Positions 6,690 through 14,648 of a DNA stretch of 43,197 nt are shown in pieces. Each line of letters begins with the position of its first letter. Position 1 is the first letter of the stretch. The DNA comes from an uncultured Verrucomicrobiales bacterium. Its GTDB lineage: Bacteria > Verrucomicrobiota > Verrucomicrobiia > Verrucomicrobiales > Akkermansiaceae. The notes under the pieces are model-generated. The model ran no database searches. It was not told the DNA's origin and saw nothing but the letters and a program-made list of their open reading frames with translations. Location of the stretch: contig CALGJQ010000050.1 of NCBI GenBank assembly GCA_937928545.1, positions 1 to 43,197 of the forward strand, in the 5' to 3' direction. Both the position numbers and the translations under genes were made by a program.

Positions 6690-8396
6690 TCACCGATCAC
6701 AAAATAATCGCAGCCACTCTGATTCAACCAAGCCGACTCTCGATGCTTCATTACCAAGGTGTGCCGCAATCCGTTGAGCGTGCAATGGTTTCAACTCACC
6801 CGCCCACTCAACTATGAAATCGGAAGCGGGAAAACGGAATTTGTTGCCGTCATTTGTTGCAGTAATAAATCCTTTGTCTGGGACAAACCCTGTAAGCCAT
6901 AGTTTGTCACGTATCTTTCCCCCAGCAGCTAAGCATTCAGTGGTGTTATCTGCATTTACAACTGTGACCCCGCTTCTTTTAGCGGAAACACCACACCTTA
7001 CATCTTTGTCGAGTCGCCAAAAAGGAAACAAGGTCGGGTTCTTTCGAAGACGCTGACTGTCGCAGATAGGCATCAGGCATAAACTAAATTGCCAATTATC
7101 GGCTTCTGTTTTTTTATGCCTCACGACTGTGCCAAACTGCAATCTTCGAGATTGTGTATGGTAGTGAGTACGAGAGCAGAACAAAGATGCTAGACTTCCA
7201 GAGTACATCGTATCTTCGACAGCTACCATAAATTCGAAATCACTGAGGAGTTTTGGTTTTACTCCACGGAATCCATTGGCTTTATCGAGATGCTCTAATT
7301 GGTTGCATTGCTTTAGTTCGTCTTTGATTCCGCCCTTTCCCCCTTCTAGAAGGTTGAGGAGAATCGATTTTGCAATGATAGGCCTTCCTTCCTTGTCCGT
7401 CCATGATTTCTCTGGTTCACGGACCTCCAGGTCGTCGATGGTAGCTTTCGTCAGCTCTGTCAAATTCACGGTATCTGGCCAAGAGTCTTCTAACACAGCC
7501 CTAAGTTCGTCGGCGAAAAGTTCAGGTAGTTCATCGAACATTTCTGTGGAATCGAGAACAAGAGCCCGCTCAAGGAGAAATGGTCCGTCGAGTTCTCGAC
7601 TGAATTTGTCAACAAGTCGCTTTGTATTTCTGCGAATAGCTGCCAATCCGTGAAGCGCAAACCCTGATAGAAGCCCTTGGTGAAAAAGGGCAAATTCTCC
7701 AATAATCCGGTCGGCTAGCTCTAACTCAGGCACTTCGTAAGGCCTTTCGTCTTCTGATCTGCCGGTTACTGCGGGTTTTCCAAAAATCAAAATTCGCGTC
7801 GCCCCTGAGACCAACTGCAGCTTCCCGTCGGGAACTTCGACATCACAGTCGGCCTGCTCTAATTTTGTATTTAGACGATCCAGAACTTTGTGGAGACTCG
7901 GTTTATCCGTATAAACTGCACAAAGCCTCACATGATGCGGCGACTGGGCTTCGCTTTCTTTTATTAAGAGTGACAAGAGTGAGCATACCGCATCACCATC
8001 ATCACCGTATAAATCCCAATCAAATATTACAACATCTGCTCGCTTACAAAGCTTGTGAATCTCCGATTCTAAACTGACTTCAAAGCCCTTGCGAGGCTCA
8101 TAAAGCGCGCAAGCGATCCCTTTTCGTGCGAAACTTTCGGTTATCTCTCTCGGATGGTAGGTGGTTTCATACTCATCCTCAACTTCGGCATCCTCTTCCA
8201 GTGGAACTACAGTCTCTCTTTTTACTTGATCTCCAGATGAAGTAGAAGTTTGAGGCCGCATTGCGCTACCAACATTTACGTTGGTTCCCTCAGATCTAGG
8301 GTTTCCATTATCGGTATAGATGTTGTCGTCTACAAAAACAATACTCTGAAGATAGTCCACAGTGCTTTCTGATACGAACTCGTCGAGTTTACTCAT
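6690..8396 (-). CDS. Receiver-domain protein with unassigned C-terminal region, third gene of the Dcm-kinase-receiver unit
   Basis: About 568 residues from ATG 8396, chosen because it overlaps the kinase stop by 8 nt (an upstream TTG/GTG-type start at 8447 would add 17 unlikely residues). The N-terminal 210 residues look like a response-regulator receiver: VFVDDN (acidic pair Asp23-Asp24), VVIFDWDLYGDDG (probable phospho-acceptor Asp126), AVYTDKP (Thr163) and LIFGKP (Lys207). Between the acidic pair and the next helix lies an unusual 50-residue polar, acidic insertion (about 30-80). Residues 210-568 have no nuclease, HTH or other output domain that I recognise; they end in a conserved-looking LKPLHAQRIAAHL...VESEWLRL. 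I infer phosphotransfer from the upstream HEF-type kinase and an effector or scaffold role for the C-terminus. The gene looks more A/T-rich than the downstream chromosome. Confidence 0.8.
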   Translation of the reverse strand: MSKLDEFVSESTVDYLQSIVFVDDNIYTDNGNPRSEGTNVNVGSAMRPQTSTSSGDQVKRETVVPLEEDAEVEDEYETTYHPREITESFARKGIACALYEPRKGFEVSLESEIHKLCKRADVVIFDWDLYGDDGDAVCSLLSLLIKESEAQSPHHVRLCAVYTDKPSLHKVLDRLNTKLEQADCDVEVPDGKLQLVSGATRILIFGKPAVTGRSEDERPYEVPELELADRIIGEFALFHQGLLSGFALHGLAAIRRNTKRLVDKFSRELDGPFLLERALVLDSTEMFDELPELFADELRAVLEDSWPDTVNLTELTKATIDDLEVREPEKSWTDKEGRPIIAKSILLNLLEGGKGGIKDELKQCNQLEHLDKANGFRGVKPKLLSDFEFMVAVEDTMYSGSLASLFCSRTHYHTQSRRLQFGTVVRHKKTEADNWQFSLCLMPICDSQRLRKNPTLFPFWRLDKDVRCGVSAKRSGVTVVNADNTTECLAAGGKIRDKLWLTGFVPDKGFITATNDGNKFRFPASDFIVEWAGELKPLHAQRIAAHLGNEASRVGLVESEWLRLFCDR

Positions 8397-11391
8397 TTTT
8401 GAAACGAAGGTTGGGTGCGAAAATATGAAAAGCTGTTCCAGAACCATCTGGGGCTGCCTCGGCTGTTAAGCGCATTTGCTCACTGGAGAGAGCCTTAGCT
8501 GAAATAAAGAGCCCTAGGCCTCGGCCTCCAGGTTTACGGCTGAAGCCTCGCTCAAATATTTGCTCACGATCTCTTTCTTCAATAGTCGGACCATTGTTAG
8601 AAATCACTAAGGCATCCGCACTAGCATCAAGTTGGATTTTGTGTTCAGAACCAGAAGAAAGAACCCAGAATATAGCATTATCTATGATATTAATTAGGGC
8701 CGGATAGAGTGTTGAAGGAAAGCACTCGACTTCAGCCAATAGAAATGAATCGGACCATTCAAGCGTCACATCATGCCGTAAGAGGCGGTTGTCGAAGACA
8801 TCCCGAATGTAGTTACGCATACTTGTTCCATCGATAACAATGGCCTTCCGATGCAGTCTGCGTTGGAGAGGAGTGAACAGGTTTAAGTGTCCATCTAGAT
8901 GTTCGAAACTTGTCTTGATGGACTCGTAGACTGGGCGAAGCCCTTCTGCTCGACGGGAGACTTGGCCCAGAGTTCTGAGGCTACTCCGGACCTGCTTGAT
9001 CGAAGCTGCAAACTCATGGTTGATAATTGCCACAGCGAGTCCCATCTGCACCATCTCGAAATCTTGTTCAGCTTGGTCTTCTAGGTCGAGCATTCGCTCT
9101 TCAAGAGCTTCCATTATCTCGGCAGGCTGCTCTCCGTCAGAAGAACGAAGATTTTCAGCGAGAGACGCAAGCATATCACGGGCCGCCATCAATCCATCGC
9201 GGTGCCTTACTTCAATTTCAGTAAGTTCCTTCTCCCATTGAGTTCGAAGTTCTTCCACTTTTTCAGGAGACATGTCCTGAATTGGGGTCCGGTTCATCTC
9301 GCCTTGGATATTCCGGATAGTTGCCTCAAGGGCTAGTCGGGCCTTTTCGGTTATTGAACTAACAGTTTTTCGAGTTTCGCTAGCAGTTGCGTTAGCCATT
9401 TTTGAAGCCTCGGAGAGCTGCTTCTTGCGTTCCGTAGCAAGAATCTTGATTCGCTCGTCAAGGCGTTTTCGTTGATCGATATAGAGCCTAGCCTGTTCGG
9501 CAACATCCCCAAGTGTCGCAGCAATTTCTTTGTCAAATGGAGTAAACAGCTCTACCTCCAAACGCTCGGTTTCGGAGAGATAATATTTCCAATTTGAGGC
9601 GAGTTTCCCACGGATCGCAAGTCCAGATGGTTTCTTGCAAGAATAAGAGTCCCGCAGGTCTGATAGCGCGGTAACGGCTTCTTGCTCTGCACGAATCAAT
9701 GCAGACGCTGCCAAATCTTGGTCGGAAATATGGGATGCTGCCTCCATTCGCCTCTGTGTACGGTCACGAAGAGTTTCAATTTGTGCTACAGGTAGGTTTG
9801 CACCAACTTTCCCCTCAAATTGTTGTAAAGATTCAGAGAAGCGCTTTCGTCTCTCGTTGGCTTTCTTCTGTTGGCGTTCAAGAGCTGTGGCTCGTCGCTT
9901 TGATTCAGCTTTATCTTGTTCAAAAGCTTCGGTGTAGGTGCCATCTTTCCGGAAAAAATCGGCAGCTAGCTGAACGAACAGGTGTTCAAGAATTGCTCGC
10001 AGATCGCGGTAAGCTTTGTTTGCTTGAAGCCCTTCCCGTCCAGCTTTTTCTTCAAGATCTGGATTCTCATCTCGGGTTAATAGAACCGCTCCAAACAATC
10101 TCCGATGAGAAAAATAGTAATAACCTGCTCCAAGATTACGGCGCTTTTCAACATTGAGCCAATCAAAGGATTGATCACCATACGGTAATACCCGAATTCC
10201 GTCTCGATACAGGTAAAGGCTTCCCAAAGTCGAAAGCTTTGTATTAATGCTATTCCAAATTTCAGGCGGTAGCATCGTCTCTTTGGGTAAGCCTTGAACA
10301 GCAGCAAAAGTGATTGAGAAAGGTCCGCAGGCTGTTTTTCGCCCCTTACTATCAGGCCAGGGGACTACGTGATCAGGGTAATCATTTTCATAGATGCGGA
10401 CATTCCCGGTAAACTGGCCAAACTCATCAATCTTACCGCTGAAGAGATGGTCTGAGCTATTTTCCAGTTCATCGCCCGTGAAGAATGTTTCGGGAAGGAG
10501 ATATTCGTCGCCCGCAAGGGCTCCTGGAACCCAGCGGCGGAATGAAGTTTTAAAATTCAGCTTTGTAGAAGAACCAAACACATGATCTTGAAACCCTAAA
10601 AGGAGTTTGCGGAAACTATGATCATTAAGGCGATCTTCAGCACTAAGTTCGATCCGAATAATTGGATTGGCAGGAGCAATTATGAAATGAGTGCCTGTGC
10701 CATCTCCCGATAGTGACATTGAATTTTCATCCTTCTCTTGAAAAAACGATTCAAGGTATTGAGGATCGGGCTCGAAGCTTTGAATATCTTTTTTAAGTTG
10801 AGAAAAATCGAGTAAGGGATGGCTCTCAGCTAGCCCTTGAATACTCTCAAGTAACCGCTCTCGGAGAGATATAATCGTTTCCTTGCTCGGAATTTCTCCT
10901 GAATCAATGGTTTCAACCGGCAGATCTATTTCTTCGAGATTTAGACCAGGTAGTTCAAAAATTCCCCAATGAAGCCAGGAGACTACTAAATCGTGAAGTC
11001 CATCAGCTCTGACTGCTCGGCTAAGCACTAGAACTTGTTGTCCAAGCAAGGCGATCGCGAGGCGACCAATTCCTTTCTCGCCAGTGATCTCTCGGTTCGC
11101 TTTATTGGGCGGTCGAAACTGTTGCTTGCGTCCATCTCCAAGTTTACTCTCAGTTCCAAGGACGAGCCATTTGTCTTCGAAGTCCTGACGTGTCATCCCC
11201 ACGCCATCGTCACGAAGAATTACGAGCCCCTCGCCACCAGGTCCCGCGTCTTCAAAATAGTCAGCCTGAACATGATCGGCATAGGCATCATGAGCATTTT
11301 TAAATAGCTCGGCCATTGCATTTTGGATCGTTGCAATCTGCTGCCGCCCCAGCATATCGACGGCTCGGGCACGTGTTCGAATCTTAGCCAC
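8389..11391 (-). CDS. Dual GHKL ATPase: N-terminal Hsp90/MutL-type domain plus C-terminal HEF-type histidine kinase
   Basis: 1000 residues from a GTG at 11391. The N-terminal domain has the Hsp90/MutL-type Bergerat ATP site: ELFKNAHDA (28-36), RDDGVGM (60-66) and GEKGIGR (104-110). A middle region to about 470 resembles the following Hsp90/MutL-type transducer, then a long charged coiled-coil region runs to about 785. A kinase dimerisation helix follows with INHEFAASI, where His792 (HEF) is the likely phospho-acceptor. The C-terminal ATPase has NIIDNA (about 901-906), SNNGP (931-935) and GRGLGLF (956-962). No membrane segment is visible, so it should act in the cytoplasm. The gene overlaps the methyltransferase before it and the receiver gene after it by 8 nt each, so the three products are probably made in fixed ratio. 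I infer a sensor that couples ATP-driven conformational change to signalling. Confidence 0.88.
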   Translation of the reverse strand: MAKIRTRARAVDMLGRQQIATIQNAMAELFKNAHDAYADHVQADYFEDAGPGGEGLVILRDDGVGMTRQDFEDKWLVLGTESKLGDGRKQQFRPPNKANREITGEKGIGRLAIALLGQQVLVLSRAVRADGLHDLVVSWLHWGIFELPGLNLEEIDLPVETIDSGEIPSKETIISLRERLLESIQGLAESHPLLDFSQLKKDIQSFEPDPQYLESFFQEKDENSMSLSGDGTGTHFIIAPANPIIRIELSAEDRLNDHSFRKLLLGFQDHVFGSSTKLNFKTSFRRWVPGALAGDEYLLPETFFTGDELENSSDHLFSGKIDEFGQFTGNVRIYENDYPDHVVPWPDSKGRKTACGPFSITFAAVQGLPKETMLPPEIWNSINTKLSTLGSLYLYRDGIRVLPYGDQSFDWLNVEKRRNLGAGYYYFSHRRLFGAVLLTRDENPDLEEKAGREGLQANKAYRDLRAILEHLFVQLAADFFRKDGTYTEAFEQDKAESKRRATALERQQKKANERRKRFSESLQQFEGKVGANLPVAQIETLRDRTQRRMEAASHISDQDLAASALIRAEQEAVTALSDLRDSYSCKKPSGLAIRGKLASNWKYYLSETERLEVELFTPFDKEIAATLGDVAEQARLYIDQRKRLDERIKILATERKKQLSEASKMANATASETRKTVSSITEKARLALEATIRNIQGEMNRTPIQDMSPEKVEELRTQWEKELTEIEVRHRDGLMAARDMLASLAENLRSSDGEQPAEIMEALEERMLDLEDQAEQDFEMVQMGLAVAIINHEFAASIKQVRSSLRTLGQVSRRAEGLRPVYESIKTSFEHLDGHLNLFTPLQRRLHRKAIVIDGTSMRNYIRDVFDNRLLRHDVTLEWSDSFLLAEVECFPSTLYPALINIIDNAIFWVLSSGSEHKIQLDASADALVISNNGPTIEERDREQIFERGFSRKPGGRGLGLFISAKALSSEQMRLTAEAAPDGSGTAFHIFAPNLRFKNE

Positions 11392-12481
11392 TTTTTGCGA
11401 GAGAGTTTAGGTGTTGGCCAATCGCAAATGCAAGTTGAGGCGGAACTGCATTGCCTATTTGTCTTGCGAGTTGACTGATGTTCGTGCCATGGAACACGAA
11501 CTTTTTAGGAAAAGTTTGGAGAGTGGCTCCTTCTCTAATTGAAATCGCTCGGTCCTCTTCTGGGTGCCCAAAACGGCCATTCGAGAAGCTGTTAAATCTT
11601 GTCGTGATTGTTGGGGCTGGTTTGTCCCAGTACATTCGACCGTAGACATCTCTAAAAATATTATCCCTTCCACGGTAAGCTGGAATTTGCAGCGACTCAT
11701 TGTCTTTCCAAGATGAACGGTCCCCGCCAGATTTAGGCGTTACTTTGATGCGTTGAAGGTTTTTTTCTGATAGTTCAGCAGTCCAGTGCTGAAGATCGTC
11801 ATCGTCGCGGTGTCCAGCGGGGATTGACTTAAAACCTTGGTTCTCGCCAATGAAATCGCGAACAGTAATCGAAAGATTAGTTGCAGGAGGTGGCAGTGAG
11901 ACTTCTTTCCCTAACCTTGTTGCAACCAGGAGATATCGGATTCGATTTTGGGGGACTCCGTAGTGACTCGCATTAATTATTCCATCATCCCAAGTATAGC
12001 CGTTTCGTTTGAGAAAATCGAAAAAACCTGGGAGGATCGATTTCTCTTTTTGACGGTAAAGTCCTGGCACATTCTCAATTACGACGAACCCTGGGCGAAA
12101 GTGGCGAATGAACTTTTGAAAATGCTTTAAAAGAAAGGCTGTTTGCTCGGATTTTGTCTTATCAGTTCGAATCTTGCTCCAAAATTGGCAGGGGCTACAT
12201 CCTGCGAATACCAGTGATGGATCATCCGGTTGGATATTTAATCTCTTCTCAAGAGATGGCGCGGAAAGCGTGCAGATGTCATGCTTGATGAACTTAGCTC
12301 CATCAATATTGGCTTCGTAGGTAGCTCTGCAGTCAGCTTCATTATCGATGCCTGCAAGAACTTCAATGCCAGCATCATGGAGGCCGAGGCTCATGCCTCC
12401 AGCTCCACAAAAAAAATCAACAGCTTTAAGGGTTTCCCGTGTTTGTCGCGGCATTCTCTTTTTTAGACTACGAAGTCGCAT
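11384..12481 (-). CDS. DNA (cytosine-5) methyltransferase, first gene of the Dcm-kinase-receiver unit
   Basis: A 365-residue C5 cytosine methyltransferase: motif I FFCGAGGMSLGL (23-34), motif IV AGCSPCQFWS with catalytic Cys98, motif VI IENVPG (135-140), motif VIII QNRIRYLLVA, and motif X ARQIGNAVPPQLAFAI near the end. The FWS after PCQ departs from the common PFS. An internal ATG at 12454 has a better AAAGAGA ribosome-binding sequence, so the first nine residues are uncertain. It belongs to a different lineage from the methyltransferase at 609. No restriction nuclease gene accompanies it; instead it overlaps by 8 nt a dual-ATPase kinase gene followed by a receiver gene. The methyltransferase probably marks self DNA while the two signalling proteins control or carry out the response, which is inference. 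Confidence 0.92.
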   Translation of the reverse strand: MRLRSLKKRMPRQTRETLKAVDFFCGAGGMSLGLHDAGIEVLAGIDNEADCRATYEANIDGAKFIKHDICTLSAPSLEKRLNIQPDDPSLVFAGCSPCQFWSKIRTDKTKSEQTAFLLKHFQKFIRHFRPGFVVIENVPGLYRQKEKSILPGFFDFLKRNGYTWDDGIINASHYGVPQNRIRYLLVATRLGKEVSLPPPATNLSITVRDFIGENQGFKSIPAGHRDDDDLQHWTAELSEKNLQRIKVTPKSGGDRSSWKDNESLQIPAYRGRDNIFRDVYGRMYWDKPAPTITTRFNSFSNGRFGHPEEDRAISIREGATLQTFPKKFVFHGTNISQLARQIGNAVPPQLAFAIGQHLNSLAKSG

Positions 12482-12810
12482 GTTTCCAGCTTCGAGTGGC
12501 TATGTGAAATTATGTCATCTTCATCAAGCGTGCCGCAGCCTTCTAGGTTCCAAGAAGTTGTAGCCAAAGTGCTATCGATGTGGCGAGGAGAAAGTCGGTT
12601 TGTGAATGAAGCACCTTTTTCAAATAGCCTCTCCTCCTGTCGGAAAAATACGCCGAGTATAGCGAAAAACAGAATCCCCACAGCGCCCGTAGTTGAGAGG
12701 TTTGGCGCGCTTCAAGCCACCTCAAACTCGGGGCAGATTTTAGAGGGTTTCGCGTCCCGCTTACTGAGAATTCAAACTTAGGGAAGCATTCCTCGAACGG
12801 GACCACCCCA
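12482..12810. other. Region upstream of the defence unit, no confident gene
   Basis: A 72-codon minus-strand frame from a GTG (12681-12463) contains a hydrophobic segment (GILFFAILGVFF) and overlaps the methyltransferase start, but it lacks a known family or good start, so it may be a remnant or chance. TATACT on the minus strand near 12660 could be a -10 box for the operon, though no good -35 is seen. A 20-bp stretch at 12721-12740 recurs at 16215-16234 with one mismatch. Confidence 0.4.
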
Positions 12811-12916
12811 GCATCGTCAATGATCTCCGCTTGCGCCATCATCGAACGAGCTTAAGCAGAATGATGAATTCCATTTCCAAAGAAGAAGCGATGAGAGGAG
12901 CCTTTTTCGGAGCGAT
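12811..12916 (+). repeat. 106-bp direct repeat, copy 1 (5' end of an ADP-ribosylglycohydrolase gene)
   Basis: Matches 14415-14520 in the same orientation over 106 bp with about ten differences and no gaps (offset 1604 bp). It covers the upstream region and first codons of a degraded ADP-ribosylglycohydrolase gene. Confidence 0.9.
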
Positions 12917-13251
12917 GGTGGCAGATGCCCTCTGCCTGGGGAGTCATTATGAATATGACGCGCTCAAAATCCATGAGGCCTAGAAACGACTCCGAAATAA
13001 ATCAAGACATTGCCCTCGATCTCGCACCCGTCAGCTTCGTTCGATTCCTCAGTGAGTAGCCCGCTACACAAGGAGAAATCCGCCTCACTGACGAACCCGA
13101 ACTCTTCGCGCAATCATCTCAATTTATTCCTTCGTCATTCCTTACGGAGGCCGACCGATTGAGAAATTCATGTCGCCCGGTGAGCTGATGGGCGGCCAGA
13201 CTCATGGCATCGGATAGGATCACTTTGCCTGACAGCTTGGTCTCGACACTG
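12864..13251 (+). pseudogene. Decayed ADP-ribosylglycohydrolase gene
   Basis: The start ATG at 12864 opens MNSISKEEAMRGAFFGAMV followed by ADALCLGSHYEYDALKIHEA, the N-terminus of an ADP-ribosylglycohydrolase (DraG/ARH family, which removes ADP-ribose from proteins or DNA). It stops at 12981. After a 160-bp insertion the same frame resumes at 13143 with YGGRPIEKFMSPGELMGGQTHGIG, then two in-frame stops (probably Trp to TAG and Arg to TGA), and ends near 13251. Intact enzymes have about 300 residues, so most of the C-terminal part is missing. The remnant runs into the end of the PIN-toxin gene at 13278. The loss is clear from the stops. Confidence 0.8.
12983..13142. mobile_element. 160-bp MITE-like insertion inside the ADP-ribosylglycohydrolase remnant
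   Basis: Removing 12983-13142 restores the reading E-A-Y-G-G-R-P-I-E in one frame. The insert is flanked by TA on both sides (12981-12982 and 13143-13144), as expected for a TA target duplication. Its ends are degenerate inverted repeats: the left begins GAAACGACTCCG and the right, reversed, GGAATGACGAAG, both continuing into AATAAAT. It encodes nothing. Different from the element at 6128-6351. Confidence 0.6.
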
Positions 13252-13277
13252 CGGGGAAGTCGGGCTGAATAAGTCAA

Positions 13278-13700
13278 TTATGGAGAGCCGTGTTGAGCGA
13301 CAAATTCAGCCGGAGTGAGAAACGGCACGGGAGAATTTTTGAAGTCTTTCTGGTCTCTGGTGATGATTCCTTTCGCTTCGATTCCATCGGCACAAGCGGA
13401 CTGCATCGCATCTTCAAAATCACTCATCCCATAGCACAATGCGTCTTGCATGAGCTGGTTGGTGAAGGGGGCTATTTGAAAGCGGGCCGCAATTTGATTG
13501 AGGGTCACAAAGACCTGCTCGTTTCCAATCTGCTTCCGTCCCACGTAGTGAACAATCGCCGGAGTATGAGGGGCAATCCACGCCCCAAAATTTGGCTTTT
13601 GGTCGAAGACCTCAAAACAACGGATTACTTCTGCGCTCCCCGCTCTACCGAGAACGACGTCAAGAATGACGTTGGTATCAACCAAGTCGTTCTGGAGCAT
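13278..13700 (-). CDS. PIN-domain toxin (VapC-like)
   Basis: A 140-residue PIN-domain protein. LVDTNVILDVVLGR at residues 6-19 holds the first catalytic Asp, a Glu lies near residue 24, SDFEDAMQSACA holds the central Asp pair, and IITRDQKDF holds the last Asp. PIN toxins are Mg-dependent ribonucleases that usually cut tRNA or rRNA. The gene overlaps the end of the preceding antitoxin-like gene by 23 nt, typical of a translationally coupled toxin-antitoxin pair. The ATG at 13700 places the first Asp at residue 8, as is usual. Confidence 0.88.
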   Translation of the reverse strand: MLQNDLVDTNVILDVVLGRAGSAEVIRCFEVFDQKPNFGAWIAPHTPAIVHYVGRKQIGNEQVFVTLNQIAARFQIAPFTNQLMQDALCYGMSDFEDAMQSACADGIEAKGIITRDQKDFKNSPVPFLTPAEFVAQHGSP

Positions 13701-13983
13701 GTTTCTCGAGGATAGCTTCTAAAAGAGGATCATCTTTGGCGTGCTTTTCTACGCCTTGAAACACGCCAGTGTTTTCCCTTGCCCAATCTCCTAACGAGCC
13801 TCCCCACTTGCTCAAAAAAGCTTTCCCATCTCTGGCAGAGACAGCCTTTTTGGTCTGACTTTTTGTCTCGCCTAGCGAGATCGTGATGTGCGCGATTCCG
13901 TCCTCGGAAACCGTCGCAAAGAAGCCGTTCCCGGCTTCAAAGGGAAGGTCTGAGACTGGAATATCGAGAGCTTTTTCGGCCAT
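13678..13983 (-). CDS. Putative antitoxin for the PIN toxin
   Basis: A 101-residue protein whose C-terminus overlaps the PIN-toxin gene by 23 nt. It begins MAEKALDIPVSDLPFEAGNG, has a strand-rich middle part (FFATVSEDGIAHITISL) and then a helical region GKAFLSKWGGSLGDWARE. I do not recognise a classical antitoxin DNA-binding fold such as AbrB, RHH or Phd. The role is inferred from position, size and overlap. The C-terminal acidic part (KDDPLLEAILEKH) may be the toxin-binding tail. Confidence 0.7.
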   Translation of the reverse strand: MAEKALDIPVSDLPFEAGNGFFATVSEDGIAHITISLGETKSQTKKAVSARDGKAFLSKWGGSLGDWARENTGVFQGVEKHAKDDPLLEAILEKHAPERLG

Positions 13984-14283
13984 GGTGCTGTGATTCTGCT
14001 TGGTTTCTCTTCGGCTGTCAAAGTCCCGATTTGGGACCTGGGTAGCTTGTTCACAGTTTTGCTCATGATTTCAAATCGCTCCAAGGCTTCGGAAGGCATC
14101 TCCTTCTCAACACGAGGAGGGTTTTCGCCGAGGAATCGAGCTGGACGATAGTGATTAAATCTGGCGCTCTACCTTCCCCTCTTCCCAGCGTGAGCAGGCT
14201 AAGAAAGTCCGCCAGAAAGCCCCCTCCTGACAAACACCCTAGAAGGGAGGGCGCCCGTTTCAGAGTGCTTCGAAGGATTTTAC

Positions 14284-14378
14284 CGCAGAGCCGCAGAGGC
14301 CGGGGAGAGTCGCGGAGCATGACAGAAGCGGTTATTTTTTCTTCCTCTGCGTCACTCTCCGACCTCCGCGCCTCTGCG
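14284..14378. repeat. Large imperfect palindrome with 34-bp arms
   Basis: The left arm (14284-14317) and right arm (14345-14378) are inverted copies that match at about 27 of 34 positions around a 27-bp loop. Both arms consist of CGCAGAG-like units. It could form a long stem-loop in RNA or DNA. It lies between the PIN locus and the hydrolase gene. Confidence 0.75.
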
Positions 14379-14414
14379 CTTATTTTCCGTTTAGGCCCCT
14401 TAACTTAGAACGGC

Positions 14415-14520
14415 GCATCGTCAACGATCTCCGCTTGCGTCATCATCGAACGAGCTTAAACAAACCCATGAATTCCATTTCCAAAGAAGAATCGATGAGA
14501 GGGGCCTTTTTCGGGGCGAT
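14415..14520 (+). repeat. 106-bp direct repeat, copy 2
   Basis: Partner of 12811-12916. It again contains the first 18 codons of an ADP-ribosylglycohydrolase gene (from ATG 14469) and then diverges. Together the two copies bracket the PIN toxin-antitoxin pair. Confidence 0.9.
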
Positions 14521-14648
14521 CAAGATAGGGAAAAATGAACCACGAATCGCGCGAATTTTCACGACCCTACATCGCCCTAGGTAAAAGCCCCTAACTTTAT
14601 CATCCTCTCGCTCGCCGCTTGGGGCGATTCTATTCGGGTGTGTCTAGA

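Larger units (their letters stand above)
13984..14648. other. Intergenic stretch with repeats, no gene
   Basis: It contains a long imperfect palindrome (14284-14378) and the second copy of the 106-bp repeat (14415-14520), whose ATG at 14469 begins MNSISKEESMRGAFFGAI before losing similarity. Just after it, near 14534, is text of the ACCACGAATCGCGCGAATTTTCACG type, which I know as a dispersed intergenic repeat of environmental bacteria. Short ORFs here look spurious. Confidence 0.6.

Noticed and set aside
6690..12481. Reading the kinase and receiver as an ordinary two-component regulator
   Set aside because: The kinase has an extra Hsp90-like ATPase, no membrane sensor, and the receiver lacks a DNA-binding output; the overlap with a methyltransferase gene favours a conflict system.
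12463..12681. A 72-residue minus-strand frame upstream of the second methyltransferase, with a hydrophobic segment
   Set aside because: GTG start without a ribosome-binding site, no family signature and overlap into the methyltransferase; kept only as a note in the region entry.
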